Shown one piece after another: positions 32,187 to 40,745 of a DNA stretch of 64,000 bases. The position numbers and the translations under genes are program-made. The DNA lies in the IMG/VR virus record IMGVR_UViG_3300024273_002055, positions 1 through 64,000 of that record. One strand, written 5' to 3'. The first letter of the stretch is position 1, and the number at the start of each line of letters is the position of its first letter. The DNA comes from a virus. Under the pieces are notes generated by a model. The model did no database searches, was not told the DNA's origin, and saw nothing but the letters and a program-made list of their open reading frames with translations.

Positions 32187-32218
32187 CAAAATTAGTCATT
32201 TAAGTTTACATATTCAAA
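32187..32218 (-). promoter_or_regulatory. Host-type promoter of ssb
   Basis: On the minus strand TTTG (32218-32215), 20 bases, TAATTTTG (32194-32187), an exact TTTG-N20-TAnnTTTG match, 25 bases before the ssb start. Confidence 0.7.
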
Positions 32219-32220
32219 CT

Positions 32221-34239
32221 TTACTTAAATATTTTTTTAATAATGTTTTTTACTAAGCCTTTTTCCTCAGCATTATCTATACTAACATTACTTACATTTT
32301 CTTTTCTAATAATAAAAAGCTCTTGCTCAGACATCTGACCTGGCATCAATCTTTGTCTAGAAGAATCAGGATTCATGTCGCTAGAAAAAGAAGTTTTAGT
32401 TTGTATTTTATTGTTACTACAAAAAACAAAAATACTATCTATCAACTCTTTAGTAGCCCTACTATTATAGTATCCTTTCAATTGTTCTAGCTCTATTGTC
32501 TTGCCATTTCTCAAAAATCCAGCAGTAGCTCTTTCGCCAGTAATCATATGAGTTACATTTATAGCTAAATATTTTTTATCACAAATTCTATTTAAATATG
32601 TATATATGCAATGATGCATTTGTAACCCTTCTAAGTTCAATCTTTCGGCTGTGTCAACTATTTCAAATTTCACATCTCCAACTTGAGTATTTAAATGCTT
32701 AAAATCAGAAGTTGCTTTTTTGTAAAATTCAGATTTTTTAGCATCTTTCATAACGTTATACCTGGAAGTGTAGTCGTCATGCAAGTCTTTCAATTGCTTA
32801 AAGTTTTTGCACTTAAAAATCACTTTTTGCTTTACTTCCAATAAATCAACTACCCTTAAAGAATCTCTATATATTGTGACATAATCACTACCTGATTTAT
32901 CCATTTTACAATCTAGAATATGTCTTATGTTTTTAAAAGTCAAACATGTATCATCTGTTATATTTCTAGACTTTACCACTTTAGACAAAACTTCATAAAC
33001 CCTTTTTTGTTCAAAATTTTGCAACAAAAATTCTAACTGATTCTTTGAAGTTATTTCAAGTAAATAAGATTTATTCAAAGTTTCTAAATGAGAAATTATT
33101 TTTATTGAATTATATATAGTGGAGCTTACTTTCAAAAATTCTGAATCAAACACTTTTTTTAACGAAACCAACTCATCTTTCATGCCACTACGTGATGAGG
33201 TACCTGCTTTAGAAAATAGCATGGAAACCTCCATTATTGATTGTGGATTAGTTGCTTTTTTTTCTTTGTAAATATCTGGTTTACATATGAAAGTACTTTC
33301 TGTCCACGCTTTAAAGAAATTGTATCCTTTTGTGTGAATTATACAGGATGCACTTTCAAAGGACAAAATGGACAACATAAGTTTATAACTATTCATAGAG
33401 TTGAAAAGATAATCGCCTAGATTTAGTTTCTTTTTAACAATTTCACTATCTCCAAATCCACTATCTAAATTCTGATAATATTCTACATTTCCAAACTCAT
33501 CTTTTTCTATTTGAATTTGACTTTTAGATTTTATGAAATCAATAAAATAAACAGAATTAAATTTATCCAAATCTTTAATTTGTTTCTTTATTAATTCTAA
33601 AGATTTTAACACATTTTCAAAGCCTGTATATTTAATAGAATCAGAGTAGAAAAAAAACTCTTCTAAATAAGCAACATTTGTGATGTCTAAACCAAAACTT
33701 TCAGAGTCCTTACCTTTAATTGAAGAGTCAATAACTTCACTTTTTTTTGCACTCAATTCCCTAATAGAATTTTCACCTTTAACAAAAGGTTTAGACAAAT
33801 TTATTTTAGAAGTCTTATTAAGCATATCAATTTCTAGAAAATCTAAAGATTCAGAAAATTTTAATTCACGATTTCCAGAAATGTATTCAACCACATTTTT
33901 CATCCTGCTAAGTACAAGTTTTTCTTCTTCAACTTTTACACTATAAGCTACTCCATACAACTCTGTTAAATTAGGCTCTAACAAATATAACTTTTCTAAG
34001 TTATCGTAAACAGTATTGCATGAAGTGCAAGTTATTGACTTTAAACTTTCTGAGTCTTCAGTTAATTCATCATAATTTTTTATGACATTTCTAACGAGTT
34101 TACCATTAAACTTTTGAATACTGCCGCATTTACAATACAGTATTTGGCCTTTTGTGGAAATGTTTGATTCTTCAGACGCAACTGAAACAACCATACTAGA
34201 AGACAAATCAATAATAAATGAAGGCTTTTTTATGGACAT
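32221..34239 (-). CDS. PcfJ-like protein with N-terminal zinc ribbon
   Basis: 672 residues. Near the N-terminus CKCG ... CTSCN (about 33-75) can bind zinc. The C-terminal 160 residues carry LNLEGLQMHHCIYTYLNR, an 'ITGERATAGFLRNGKTIELE' strand pair and QLKGYYNSRATKEL, the order found in PcfJ-like proteins of plasmids and phages (EGxxMHHCV..Y ... Q..G..N). The central part is helical and unassigned. PcfJ proteins are conserved but of unclear function; Cys/His residues in MHHC suggest a metal site or catalysis. Confidence 0.65.
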   Translation of the reverse strand: MSIKKPSFIIDLSSSMVVSVASEESNISTKGQILYCKCGSIQKFNGKLVRNVIKNYDELTEDSESLKSITCTSCNTVYDNLEKLYLLEPNLTELYGVAYSVKVEEEKLVLSRMKNVVEYISGNRELKFSESLDFLEIDMLNKTSKINLSKPFVKGENSIRELSAKKSEVIDSSIKGKDSESFGLDITNVAYLEEFFFYSDSIKYTGFENVLKSLELIKKQIKDLDKFNSVYFIDFIKSKSQIQIEKDEFGNVEYYQNLDSGFGDSEIVKKKLNLGDYLFNSMNSYKLMLSILSFESASCIIHTKGYNFFKAWTESTFICKPDIYKEKKATNPQSIMEVSMLFSKAGTSSRSGMKDELVSLKKVFDSEFLKVSSTIYNSIKIISHLETLNKSYLLEITSKNQLEFLLQNFEQKRVYEVLSKVVKSRNITDDTCLTFKNIRHILDCKMDKSGSDYVTIYRDSLRVVDLLEVKQKVIFKCKNFKQLKDLHDDYTSRYNVMKDAKKSEFYKKATSDFKHLNTQVGDVKFEIVDTAERLNLEGLQMHHCIYTYLNRICDKKYLAINVTHMITGERATAGFLRNGKTIELEQLKGYYNSRATKELIDSIFVFCSNNKIQTKTSFSSDMNPDSSRQRLMPGQMSEQELFIIRKENVSNVSIDNAEEKGLVKNIIKKIFK

Positions 34240-34338
34240 AATTATTTAATATTTATTTTTTTAAAAATCAATGTATTTTAGTTATCTGTGAAATTAATAA
34301 GTTTAATGTTATAAACAAAAAAATATATGTTTTTTTTT

Positions 34339-34348
34339 AATATTTATA
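34339..34348 (+). promoter_or_regulatory. Candidate late promoter, AATATTTATA
   Basis: AATATTTATA after a run of nine T, 26 bases before the start of the 941-residue gene at 34374. Confidence 0.35.
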
Positions 34349-34373
34349 GCAAAGTACTTTAATAAAAAAAATT

Positions 34374-37199
34374 ATGCATAATAATAAAAAGCTTTATGAA
34401 GAAGTTTCAAGAATGATTGAACTATTAGGAGGAGAGCAAAAAGATTCAAAAACACTTAAAGAGTCTTTTGACAATAAAGTGATATCTAAAAGAAATTTAA
34501 CAGAATCTATAGATGACATAGACTTCACTAACTTATTTGATGATGACTTAAACGATGAGGAATTAGACAAAAAAATAGATAGCAAATTTTCGTCACTTTC
34601 AGCCAATGATGACATTTCTTTACTGGGCAAGTTAGCTCTGGTTACGGGTTCAATTAACAAATTACAAGCTGCGATGTTTGATTTGCAAAAAAAGGATTTG
34701 TTGACTCTAAAAGACTTAAGTTCTGAAAGAATTAATAGAGATGACGATAAAGGTGCTGTAGTTCATAAAGGAAGAAAAATTTTATACCCTGGGCAATCTG
34801 TTGCAGATTTTAGAGACATGATGAACAAGGGAAGGCTTATGTTAAAGGTTGGAAATGAATCAGAAAATCTAGACGGAGACAATGTAGGCAAGGTATTTAA
34901 GTGGCTAGGAGGAACTCAAGGAACAAAAACTTTACATAATATTGGATTTGGAAGCGATGGTAAATTGAGTAAAAAAGGAAATGCTGAACTAAACTTTCTA
35001 GCAAGAATTCTTTCTAATCAGCCAAAAGATGATTCAGAACAGAAAATAATAGAAACATTTGGAGATGCTGCAAAAAATAATGCACTAAAAATATTACTTG
35101 ACCTATATAAAGTTGCAGGTACAAACATTCTACTTCCACTCCTAAACATGGAGCCAACACCAGAAAATTTAGATTCTATTTCAGATGGAGTTACTAAGGC
35201 GTTGAATAACTTAGCTGGCATTAGTGGAGATAAGCTAGAGGCTAAAGAAACTAGCTGGGACTCTTCGAGAAATGTTGGGTCTTGGATTTTACAAGTTGCA
35301 AAGAATTATGCTAAAAATGCAATTAAAAAAAATACTGAATACTTACCAAATATAAATTCTGCTAATCAATTTTTAGAAGATATGCTAAGTAGGGAGGGAG
35401 TCATTTCTTTTTTATCAAGAAAAGAACCTTCACATGACAACTATGCTGACTCAGTAGAAAAAGTGGGTGAGAAATATTTATACAAATATTCAAAAATTGA
35501 TGATGCTATTGATGACTTAAGAAATTCAACTAAAGTTAAAAATCATCATTTAATGCCATATAATTTAGAAATATCTAAATACAAAGATTTATTTTCACTA
35601 GAAAGAAAGGCGCCTATATCAATGAGTCCTGAAATGGAAAAAGAAATAGGACAAAAAGTTGCTGATGAAGAAAGTTTACTAAACTTAGATAGTGGTGATG
35701 AAATGAAAATAAGAAACATATTGTCTAAAGTTGTTGATTTTATGACTTTAGATTCTAAAAAATATGGAATCAAACAAGCTACTCACGACCCTAGTTATTT
35801 ATCTATTTCTGACAAAAAGGAAATACAATCAGGTAGAGATGAGTCTTTAATTAGAAAGAGAAAAGAGCTAGCAAAAGAAAATGCTATAAACTTCATGTAT
35901 AACTTTTTATTGTCTGCAGTTGGTAACACTAAGTATGGTACAGATATAGGCATTTCTGGTAAGGTGAGTCCAGAAATTATGTCTGACTGGATAGAGTCTC
36001 AAAGAAAGACAATGTTGACCAAGCTTATAAAAATAGAAAAAGCAAACAATCCCGATATAGATAGTGAGAAAATAAAGGAAAGAGCTGAAAAGCTAGGACT
36101 TTTAACTAAAGGAGGTAAATTTGCTCAATCATTTAAAGGTGGTTTAAAGGATTACTTTTCTAACAACAAAGAAGAATTGTCTAAAATAATGAAACTAGTT
36201 TCTTCAACATCTCCTGAAGGATACGAGGTAGAGTCTGATATCGAAACTATATTCGAACAGAAAGTTAGGGCTAGAATTCAAGAAATAATTAGAGAGTCAT
36301 TTGTCATAAAAGAAGAAGAGTACGAAGACAATAATTTAGAAGAAGATGAGTTAGATAAATTGATAAATGCATTTGGAGACAGGTTTTCTAAAGCAACATC
36401 TTACAATAGAGCTGGGAATGGTGGATTAGACAAAGAAATTAAAAGCATTGTAGATGGAAATCTATCAAAGTGGCACTTTGAAAATAGTGAACAAGGTCAA
36501 CATAACTACATCAGCTCAGTACTAGCTTCTATGTATAACACATTAAGCAGTTCACAACAAAGAAATGTCTTAAAACACATTTTTCTTTCTTTCTTCCCAA
36601 GAGGTGAGGAAAGTAGAATAGTTACACAACTAATAAACAAACAAGTACCAGGCTCTTTAATGAGCAATAGACCAGAAATGTGGGATGTTATTATATCTTC
36701 TGAAAATGATGGAACTCTATTGTTACAAAAAGCCTTAGAAACATATGAGCCTAAAGGCTCATTATTTAAGTACTTATTGAGAAGAATTCTTAACGAAGCT
36801 AGAAATAAGTCCAGAAAAGAAGATGCCTCATTACATAAAGGTGAAAGGACTTATCACAGTACTTCTGTAGATTCTATTGACGCACCATTAGGAAGCGATG
36901 AAGACGGGAGTAGAGCATATGAACTAGAGGCAGAAGATTCTTCTGATGATAAAATAGGTGAATTAAGAGACAGAATTTCAAACTATCTATATAAAGCAGA
37001 AGATGCTGGATTACTTTCTGGTAGTGAGTTAAATTTATTGAAATCAATCAGTCAATTTGGTTCCGAAGTAATGGATAACGATAAAATTAACTATGAACTA
37101 TTGGGAACAAGAATAGGAAAAAGCGCTTCTAATGTTGGAACTATGATGTCCAACATAGTAAAGAAGATGAAGCAAGGTAGAGAAAAGGGAATTGTATAA
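34374..37199 (+). CDS. Large protein with C-terminal sigma-70-like domain and virion-type processing sites
   Basis: 941 residues. The N-terminal 50 residues contain KTLKES and RNLTES, both of the [IL]xE-S type. The middle (about 60-620) is helical and unassigned. At about 630-640 stands RARIQEIIRES, which resembles the N-terminal tag of other proteins here. The last 300 residues look like a sigma factor: a region 2 pattern (PEMWDVIISSENDG, ETYEPKGSLFKYLLRRILNE, about 765-810), SIDAPLGSDEDGS (about 830-843, close to SLDAPLSSDDDGY in the sigma factor at 55509), and a region 4-like helix-turn-helix (LLSGSELNLLKSISQFG ... LGTRIGKSASNVGTMM). I infer a packaged transcription factor. Confidence 0.55.
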   Translation: MHNNKKLYEEVSRMIELLGGEQKDSKTLKESFDNKVISKRNLTESIDDIDFTNLFDDDLNDEELDKKIDSKFSSLSANDDISLLGKLALVTGSINKLQAAMFDLQKKDLLTLKDLSSERINRDDDKGAVVHKGRKILYPGQSVADFRDMMNKGRLMLKVGNESENLDGDNVGKVFKWLGGTQGTKTLHNIGFGSDGKLSKKGNAELNFLARILSNQPKDDSEQKIIETFGDAAKNNALKILLDLYKVAGTNILLPLLNMEPTPENLDSISDGVTKALNNLAGISGDKLEAKETSWDSSRNVGSWILQVAKNYAKNAIKKNTEYLPNINSANQFLEDMLSREGVISFLSRKEPSHDNYADSVEKVGEKYLYKYSKIDDAIDDLRNSTKVKNHHLMPYNLEISKYKDLFSLERKAPISMSPEMEKEIGQKVADEESLLNLDSGDEMKIRNILSKVVDFMTLDSKKYGIKQATHDPSYLSISDKKEIQSGRDESLIRKRKELAKENAINFMYNFLLSAVGNTKYGTDIGISGKVSPEIMSDWIESQRKTMLTKLIKIEKANNPDIDSEKIKERAEKLGLLTKGGKFAQSFKGGLKDYFSNNKEELSKIMKLVSSTSPEGYEVESDIETIFEQKVRARIQEIIRESFVIKEEEYEDNNLEEDELDKLINAFGDRFSKATSYNRAGNGGLDKEIKSIVDGNLSKWHFENSEQGQHNYISSVLASMYNTLSSSQQRNVLKHIFLSFFPRGEESRIVTQLINKQVPGSLMSNRPEMWDVIISSENDGTLLLQKALETYEPKGSLFKYLLRRILNEARNKSRKEDASLHKGERTYHSTSVDSIDAPLGSDEDGSRAYELEAEDSSDDKIGELRDRISNYLYKAEDAGLLSGSELNLLKSISQFGSEVMDNDKINYELLGTRIGKSASNVGTMMSNIVKKMKQGREKGIV

Positions 37200-37204
37200 T
37201 TACT

Positions 37205-38080
37205 TTATTCAAAACCTATATTTCCAGAAGCATTATTAGAGTATGTAGATGATATAATATTGTCCCTCATCTCTTTTAACTCTTCTAGCTTTTCCAAATA
37301 ATTGTAACCGTATAATTCTACTGATTCTATCAAATTTTTAATGTGGCCAATAGATAAGCCATTAGTTTCTTTTGATATTTTACCAACTTTACTTTTGCTA
37401 ATTTTTATATCTAATTTTTCACAAAAAGACTTTATATACTGCCCCCTCTCTAGTTCGTCTGGGTATTCTATGAAATACTTTTCCTCAAACATTCCTGGCT
37501 TATCTGTTAAAAATTCAGCTATCTTTGCCTCATAATTGGTTGTTGCAATAAAATATATCCCATCTTTATTATCATTAGACTTAAGAATGTTTTTTACAGC
37601 TGATATTCCGTACTTTTCTAAAGACACTCCAAACTCTTCCATGATAATTAACATATCAGCATCATTGTTGCTTTCCTTTATGAAAGATATAAAGCTACTT
37701 AAATCAGTTGGGTCTTCTACATAAACAACAATACCATCATATGATTCGGCCATTCTTCTACATAAATACTTTTTGCCACAACCTGGTTGACCGTGTATTA
37801 ATATGGCCCTATTATACTCAACTCCAGAAGACTTATATTTACTTTTTAAATTGATAAAACTATTAAAATCATCTTTAATATCTTGATAATAAGCATTTAA
37901 TATTTCAACGGGATTATCATTTTTAAAGTGTAACTTTGACAAATGTGCCCCATGCTCTAATGAATAGTTTAGACTATATATACCCTTTGGTATTTCGCTA
38001 TATACTGGTTTGGCTGGGTGGTAGTTTTCTCCATCTTCTGAAGTCCACACTCTTTTAGTTTTATTTTCTGACATAAACAT
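37205..38080 (-). CDS. AAA-type ATPase with unusual P-loop
   Basis: 291 residues. ILIHGQPGCGKKYLCRRM (about 92-109) is a Walker A in which Lys follows GK in place of Thr/Ser. The Walker B strand reads MLIIMEEFG (Glu-Glu rather than Asp-Glu). FIATTNY (about 176-182) is sensor 1, with a helical lid domain after it (ETNGLSIGHIKNLIES). Family-level resemblance is to AAA proteins such as those with BCS1/ClpX-like cores. ATG 38074 (MSENKTK) is an alternative start. The altered residues may reduce hydrolysis. Its role is unknown; converges with the sigma-like gene. Confidence 0.65.
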   Translation of the reverse strand: MFMSENKTKRVWTSEDGENYHPAKPVYSEIPKGIYSLNYSLEHGAHLSKLHFKNDNPVEILNAYYQDIKDDFNSFINLKSKYKSSGVEYNRAILIHGQPGCGKKYLCRRMAESYDGIVVYVEDPTDLSSFISFIKESNNDADMLIIMEEFGVSLEKYGISAVKNILKSNDNKDGIYFIATTNYEAKIAEFLTDKPGMFEEKYFIEYPDELERGQYIKSFCEKLDIKISKSKVGKISKETNGLSIGHIKNLIESVELYGYNYLEKLEELKEMRDNIISSTYSNNASGNIGFE

Positions 38081-38141
38081 TTAATATAATTCAATATAAG
38101 AAAAATATAGATAAAGTCAACATAGATTATAAAAAATGTTT

Positions 38142-38152
38142 TATATTTATTA
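38142..38152 (+). promoter_or_regulatory. Candidate late promoter, TATATTTATTA
   Basis: TATATTTATTAATAAAT 12-23 bases before the start at 38165. On the opposite strand TTGACTTT (38120-38113) faces the ATPase gene, so the gap holds divergent signals. Confidence 0.35.
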
Positions 38153-38164
38153 ATAAATCTAATT

Positions 38165-38986
38165 ATGAAAGAAAGTAAATCACATAACTTATTTTTAAAA
38201 AACTTTTTAACAGAGAGTTATAAATCTGTAGATGAAAAAGTTAATGAAATTAAAGAGAAGATAAAAGAGTTAGAATCAGAAGAGGAAGTTGCAATAAAAA
38301 ATTGGGGTGGAACTGATGGAGACGAAGATGTAGAATTTAGTCCTGAAGAGTTTTTTGGAGCAGCAGGAGATGCTGCTGAAGAAGATATAAAGTCAGACCC
38401 AACAATGGGAGGAAGTGATGAGTTTGCATCCTTTGGAAGTATGGAAGACCCCAGAATGCTAAAGAGCTTAACTGAGGAAGAGTTTAGGCTTATGATTAGA
38501 AAGACAATAAGCGAGTCAGGATACCCTGCTTTGGATGGTGGTGAAAATGCAGACGGTGGAGAAGCTGAAAATGATAATAATGATGATGCTACAGTAGCAG
38601 AATCTGAAGATAACTTAGAAGAAGAAAGAATAGCTAACACAGAAGCAAGTAAAGATGTTAATGAGTTGAGAAATTTCATAGGTAGTCACATATACGGAGA
38701 AGACTTAGGTGATTTGGGTAAAATGTATGTTGCTTACTCGTATGGAGAGCAATTCCCAGCTTATTTGCACTATAAAGACAAATGGTACCACAATACTGAT
38801 TATTATATGTTAGAAGACGGTAAAATTAATAAACCTACAGAAAAGCACAAAAAAGACATGAAGCCTTCAAAAGAAACTCATGGAATGTCTACAATAGGTC
38901 TACAGTCTTTAATTAGAGCATTTAAGAAAAAGAATCAAATTGGTGAAAATAACCATACAGATGTTGAGCCTGGTGAAAAGAATTAA
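38165..38986 (+). CDS. Putative virion protein with two processing-like motifs
   Basis: 273 residues, acidic. KNFLTES (about 12-18) near the N-terminus and EEFRLMIRKTISESG (about 101-115) internally both have the [IL]xE-S form. The region between is helical then Glu/Asp/Gly-rich. The C-terminal part (about 165-255) seems folded (FIGSHIYGEDLGDLGKMYVA, YLHYKDKWYHNTDYYMLEDG). Probably a head or internal protein. The family is not known to me. Confidence 0.5.
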   Translation: MKESKSHNLFLKNFLTESYKSVDEKVNEIKEKIKELESEEEVAIKNWGGTDGDEDVEFSPEEFFGAAGDAAEEDIKSDPTMGGSDEFASFGSMEDPRMLKSLTEEEFRLMIRKTISESGYPALDGGENADGGEAENDNNDDATVAESEDNLEEERIANTEASKDVNELRNFIGSHIYGEDLGDLGKMYVAYSYGEQFPAYLHYKDKWYHNTDYYMLEDGKINKPTEKHKKDMKPSKETHGMSTIGLQSLIRAFKKKNQIGENNHTDVEPGEKN

Positions 38987-38993
38987 TTAATTT

Positions 38994-39506
38994 CTAATTA
39001 TCCTGACCTGAAGTTTCTTCAATTATTTCACCTATAATATCCATCCAAAGTATTGTAGCCCAATCCTCAGCACTTTTTTCCCAAGGTCTATCATCGTATG
39101 GTATATATTCTGTTATACGTTCTCCTAGCCAATATTTTGGGTTTTGACACAAATCTCCATTTGCCATATCTATTACGTGACCCATCTCATTAAGTAATGT
39201 CCAGACTCTAGACACTTTTTCTGTAAGACTTTCATTTATAGATATTTGATAAACATTTTCTGAATACTGATATGTAATACCTTTTATTAGATACTCTAAT
39301 GGTTCATTACCATTTAACAATACAAAAACATTTGTATCGCATATATACTTTTTTAGAACCCTATCTGCCACCTCTACCTCAAATGAAGGTGTAGAAAAGT
39401 GAGGTATTAATTTTTGAGAGTTAATATAATTACTAAATAATAAAAATATTATAATAAAAAAATTAATATTTTTATTATTTAAACTTTGTATATATTTAGA
39501 TTTCAT
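38994..39506 (-). CDS. Exported zincin-like protein with altered HExxH
   Basis: 170 residues. An N-terminal hydrophobic signal (FFIIIFLLFSNYINSQ) follows a basic lead. The core contains LLNEMGHVIDMANG (about 105-118), which reads like the metalloprotease motif HExxH with the first His replaced by Asn (AAT, one base from CAT). EKSAEDWAT (about 143-151) is placed like the third ligand region of such proteins. Either an inactivated metalloprotease retained for binding, or a true variant. Lies between two genes for secreted or virion proteins. Confidence 0.55.
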   Translation of the reverse strand: MKSKYIQSLNNKNINFFIIIFLLFSNYINSQKLIPHFSTPSFEVEVADRVLKKYICDTNVFVLLNGNEPLEYLIKGITYQYSENVYQISINESLTEKVSRVWTLLNEMGHVIDMANGDLCQNPKYWLGERITEYIPYDDRPWEKSAEDWATILWMDIIGEIIEETSGQDN

Positions 39507-39513
39507 TTGTTAA

Positions 39514-40488
39514 TTATTCTATAATAATTTTTTTACTATAAAGTATATTTTTTGAAGTAGCCACAACCAAGTAGGTGCCTGCAGATAAGTGGTCAGTTTT
39601 ATCAATGGCAATCAAATGCTCTCTACAATCTATAACTTCTATTTTAGAGTAAACTTCATTTCCTCTTACATCTCTAAGAACAACTAAAATTTCTTGTCTA
39701 CCTATACAATTAACATCCTTAAATAGAATATTAATACAATCACCTCTCTTTAATGGAGTTGGGTATATGTCCATTACACCATCTCCATTGGGAGCATGTT
39801 CAACAGGAATAATATTAAACGTCTCTTGCTCACCATTAAAATCTACCTGCGTAAGCCTATAGTAAGACAATCCTCTTAGTGGGTTACTGTCAATTTCAAA
39901 GTAGTTAATTATATTGACACTGTTGCCTGCTCCTTTTGTTTCAATTGTAATTTTCCAATCTATTGCATCTTGACTTTTCTCTACAATGAAGTAATCGTTA
40001 TTAATCTCAGAAGCAGTTGACCATGATATCTCAACAATGTTTTCATTTACAACAGCATTAAATTCTATTAATTTAATGGGTAAAAATCCGCCATTACTTA
40101 CAGTGGCTGGGCCTGTTAGAGGTGGGTCGTTCCCGCTCCACCAAGTATTAGAGCCAATATTTAATCTAGAACCTGAGTTGCCCCCAGTTAGTGTCCCTCC
40201 AGCATATACCTGAACTACACCATCACTATCTAAATTTATTTTTCTTCCATTACTAAATAACATCGTTCCATAAACCTCAATCCTCATGTTAACATAGGTA
40301 GGACTATTTAAATCAATTACAACAGACATTGAAGCGGGTATTCGCATTGTATCTCCTGTATTTGCAGGTACATAACCACAATCCCACGAAGCAGCACTAC
40401 TCCAGTCACCACCATCGTCAATTAAAGTACATATAGCAGAACTAGTAAGTGTAAGTGATAATAAAAATAGTAATAGTAAGTTTTTCAT
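39514..40488 (-). CDS. Secreted G8-like protein with T9SS C-terminal domain
   Basis: 324 residues from ATG 40488 (an upstream ATG at 40524 would place 12 residues before the signal peptide). Signal MKNLLLLFLLSLTLTSSA; a G8-like beta domain (WSSAASWDCGYVP, DTMRIPASMSVVIDLN, GTLTGG); then LPIKLIEFNA - WSTASEINNDYFIVE - YYRLTQVD, the usual Bacteroidota module. The tail is a type-A T9SS sorting domain (DIYPTPLKRGD ... LSAGTYLVVAT ... YSKKIIIE). It should reach the surface or medium through the host T9SS. Its parallel to 6890-7954 suggests a common source. Confidence 0.78.
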   Translation of the reverse strand: MKNLLLLFLLSLTLTSSAICTLIDDGGDWSSAASWDCGYVPANTGDTMRIPASMSVVIDLNSPTYVNMRIEVYGTMLFSNGRKINLDSDGVVQVYAGGTLTGGNSGSRLNIGSNTWWSGNDPPLTGPATVSNGGFLPIKLIEFNAVVNENIVEISWSTASEINNDYFIVEKSQDAIDWKITIETKGAGNSVNIINYFEIDSNPLRGLSYYRLTQVDFNGEQETFNIIPVEHAPNGDGVMDIYPTPLKRGDCINILFKDVNCIGRQEILVVLRDVRGNEVYSKIEVIDCREHLIAIDKTDHLSAGTYLVVATSKNILYSKKIIIE

Positions 40489-40546
40489 ATGTTTATGTTT
40501 TGTTATAAATGTAAATATTTCCAAACTTCATAAGTAATTATACTAA

Positions 40547-40732
40547 TTAATCTTCATCATTTAGATTTTGTATATATTTAGCCTTATCAATTTCCGACCT
40601 TCTTTTTACTGATTTTTTTACAAACTCTTTTCTCTCTCTAATATCATTAAGCATCTTAGTTTTGAAAACTTTATTTTTTAAATTTTTCAAAGCCTGATTT
40701 ATATTTCCTTTAGCGACTTTTATTTTAAGCAT
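40547..40732 (-). CDS. rpsU: Ribosomal protein bS21
   Basis: 61 residues. MLKIKVAKGNINQALKNLKN, the helix KTKMLNDIRERKEFVKKSVK and RRSEIDKAKYIQNL match bacterial S21 along its length, with the Bacteroidota-like C-terminus. S21 binds near the anti-Shine-Dalgarno end of 16S rRNA; in Flavobacteriia it helps to hide that sequence. A phage copy could replace the host protein in ribosomes and shift initiation towards phage mRNAs. No Shine-Dalgarno precedes its own start. It follows the membrane-protein gene by 13 bases. Confidence 0.88.
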   Translation of the reverse strand: MLKIKVAKGNINQALKNLKNKVFKTKMLNDIRERKEFVKKSVKRRSEIDKAKYIQNLNDED

Positions 40733-40745
40733 GTGTTATAAATTT

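Noticed and set aside
38218-38679. A 153-residue Ser-rich minus-strand frame
   Set aside because: Antisense to the Glu/Asp-rich protein at 38165-38986; Ser runs arise from complementing acidic codons.
40547-40732. A generic basic DNA-binding protein
   Set aside because: The residue pattern matches S21 over its full length, including KxxKSVKRRxEI and KYIQ.
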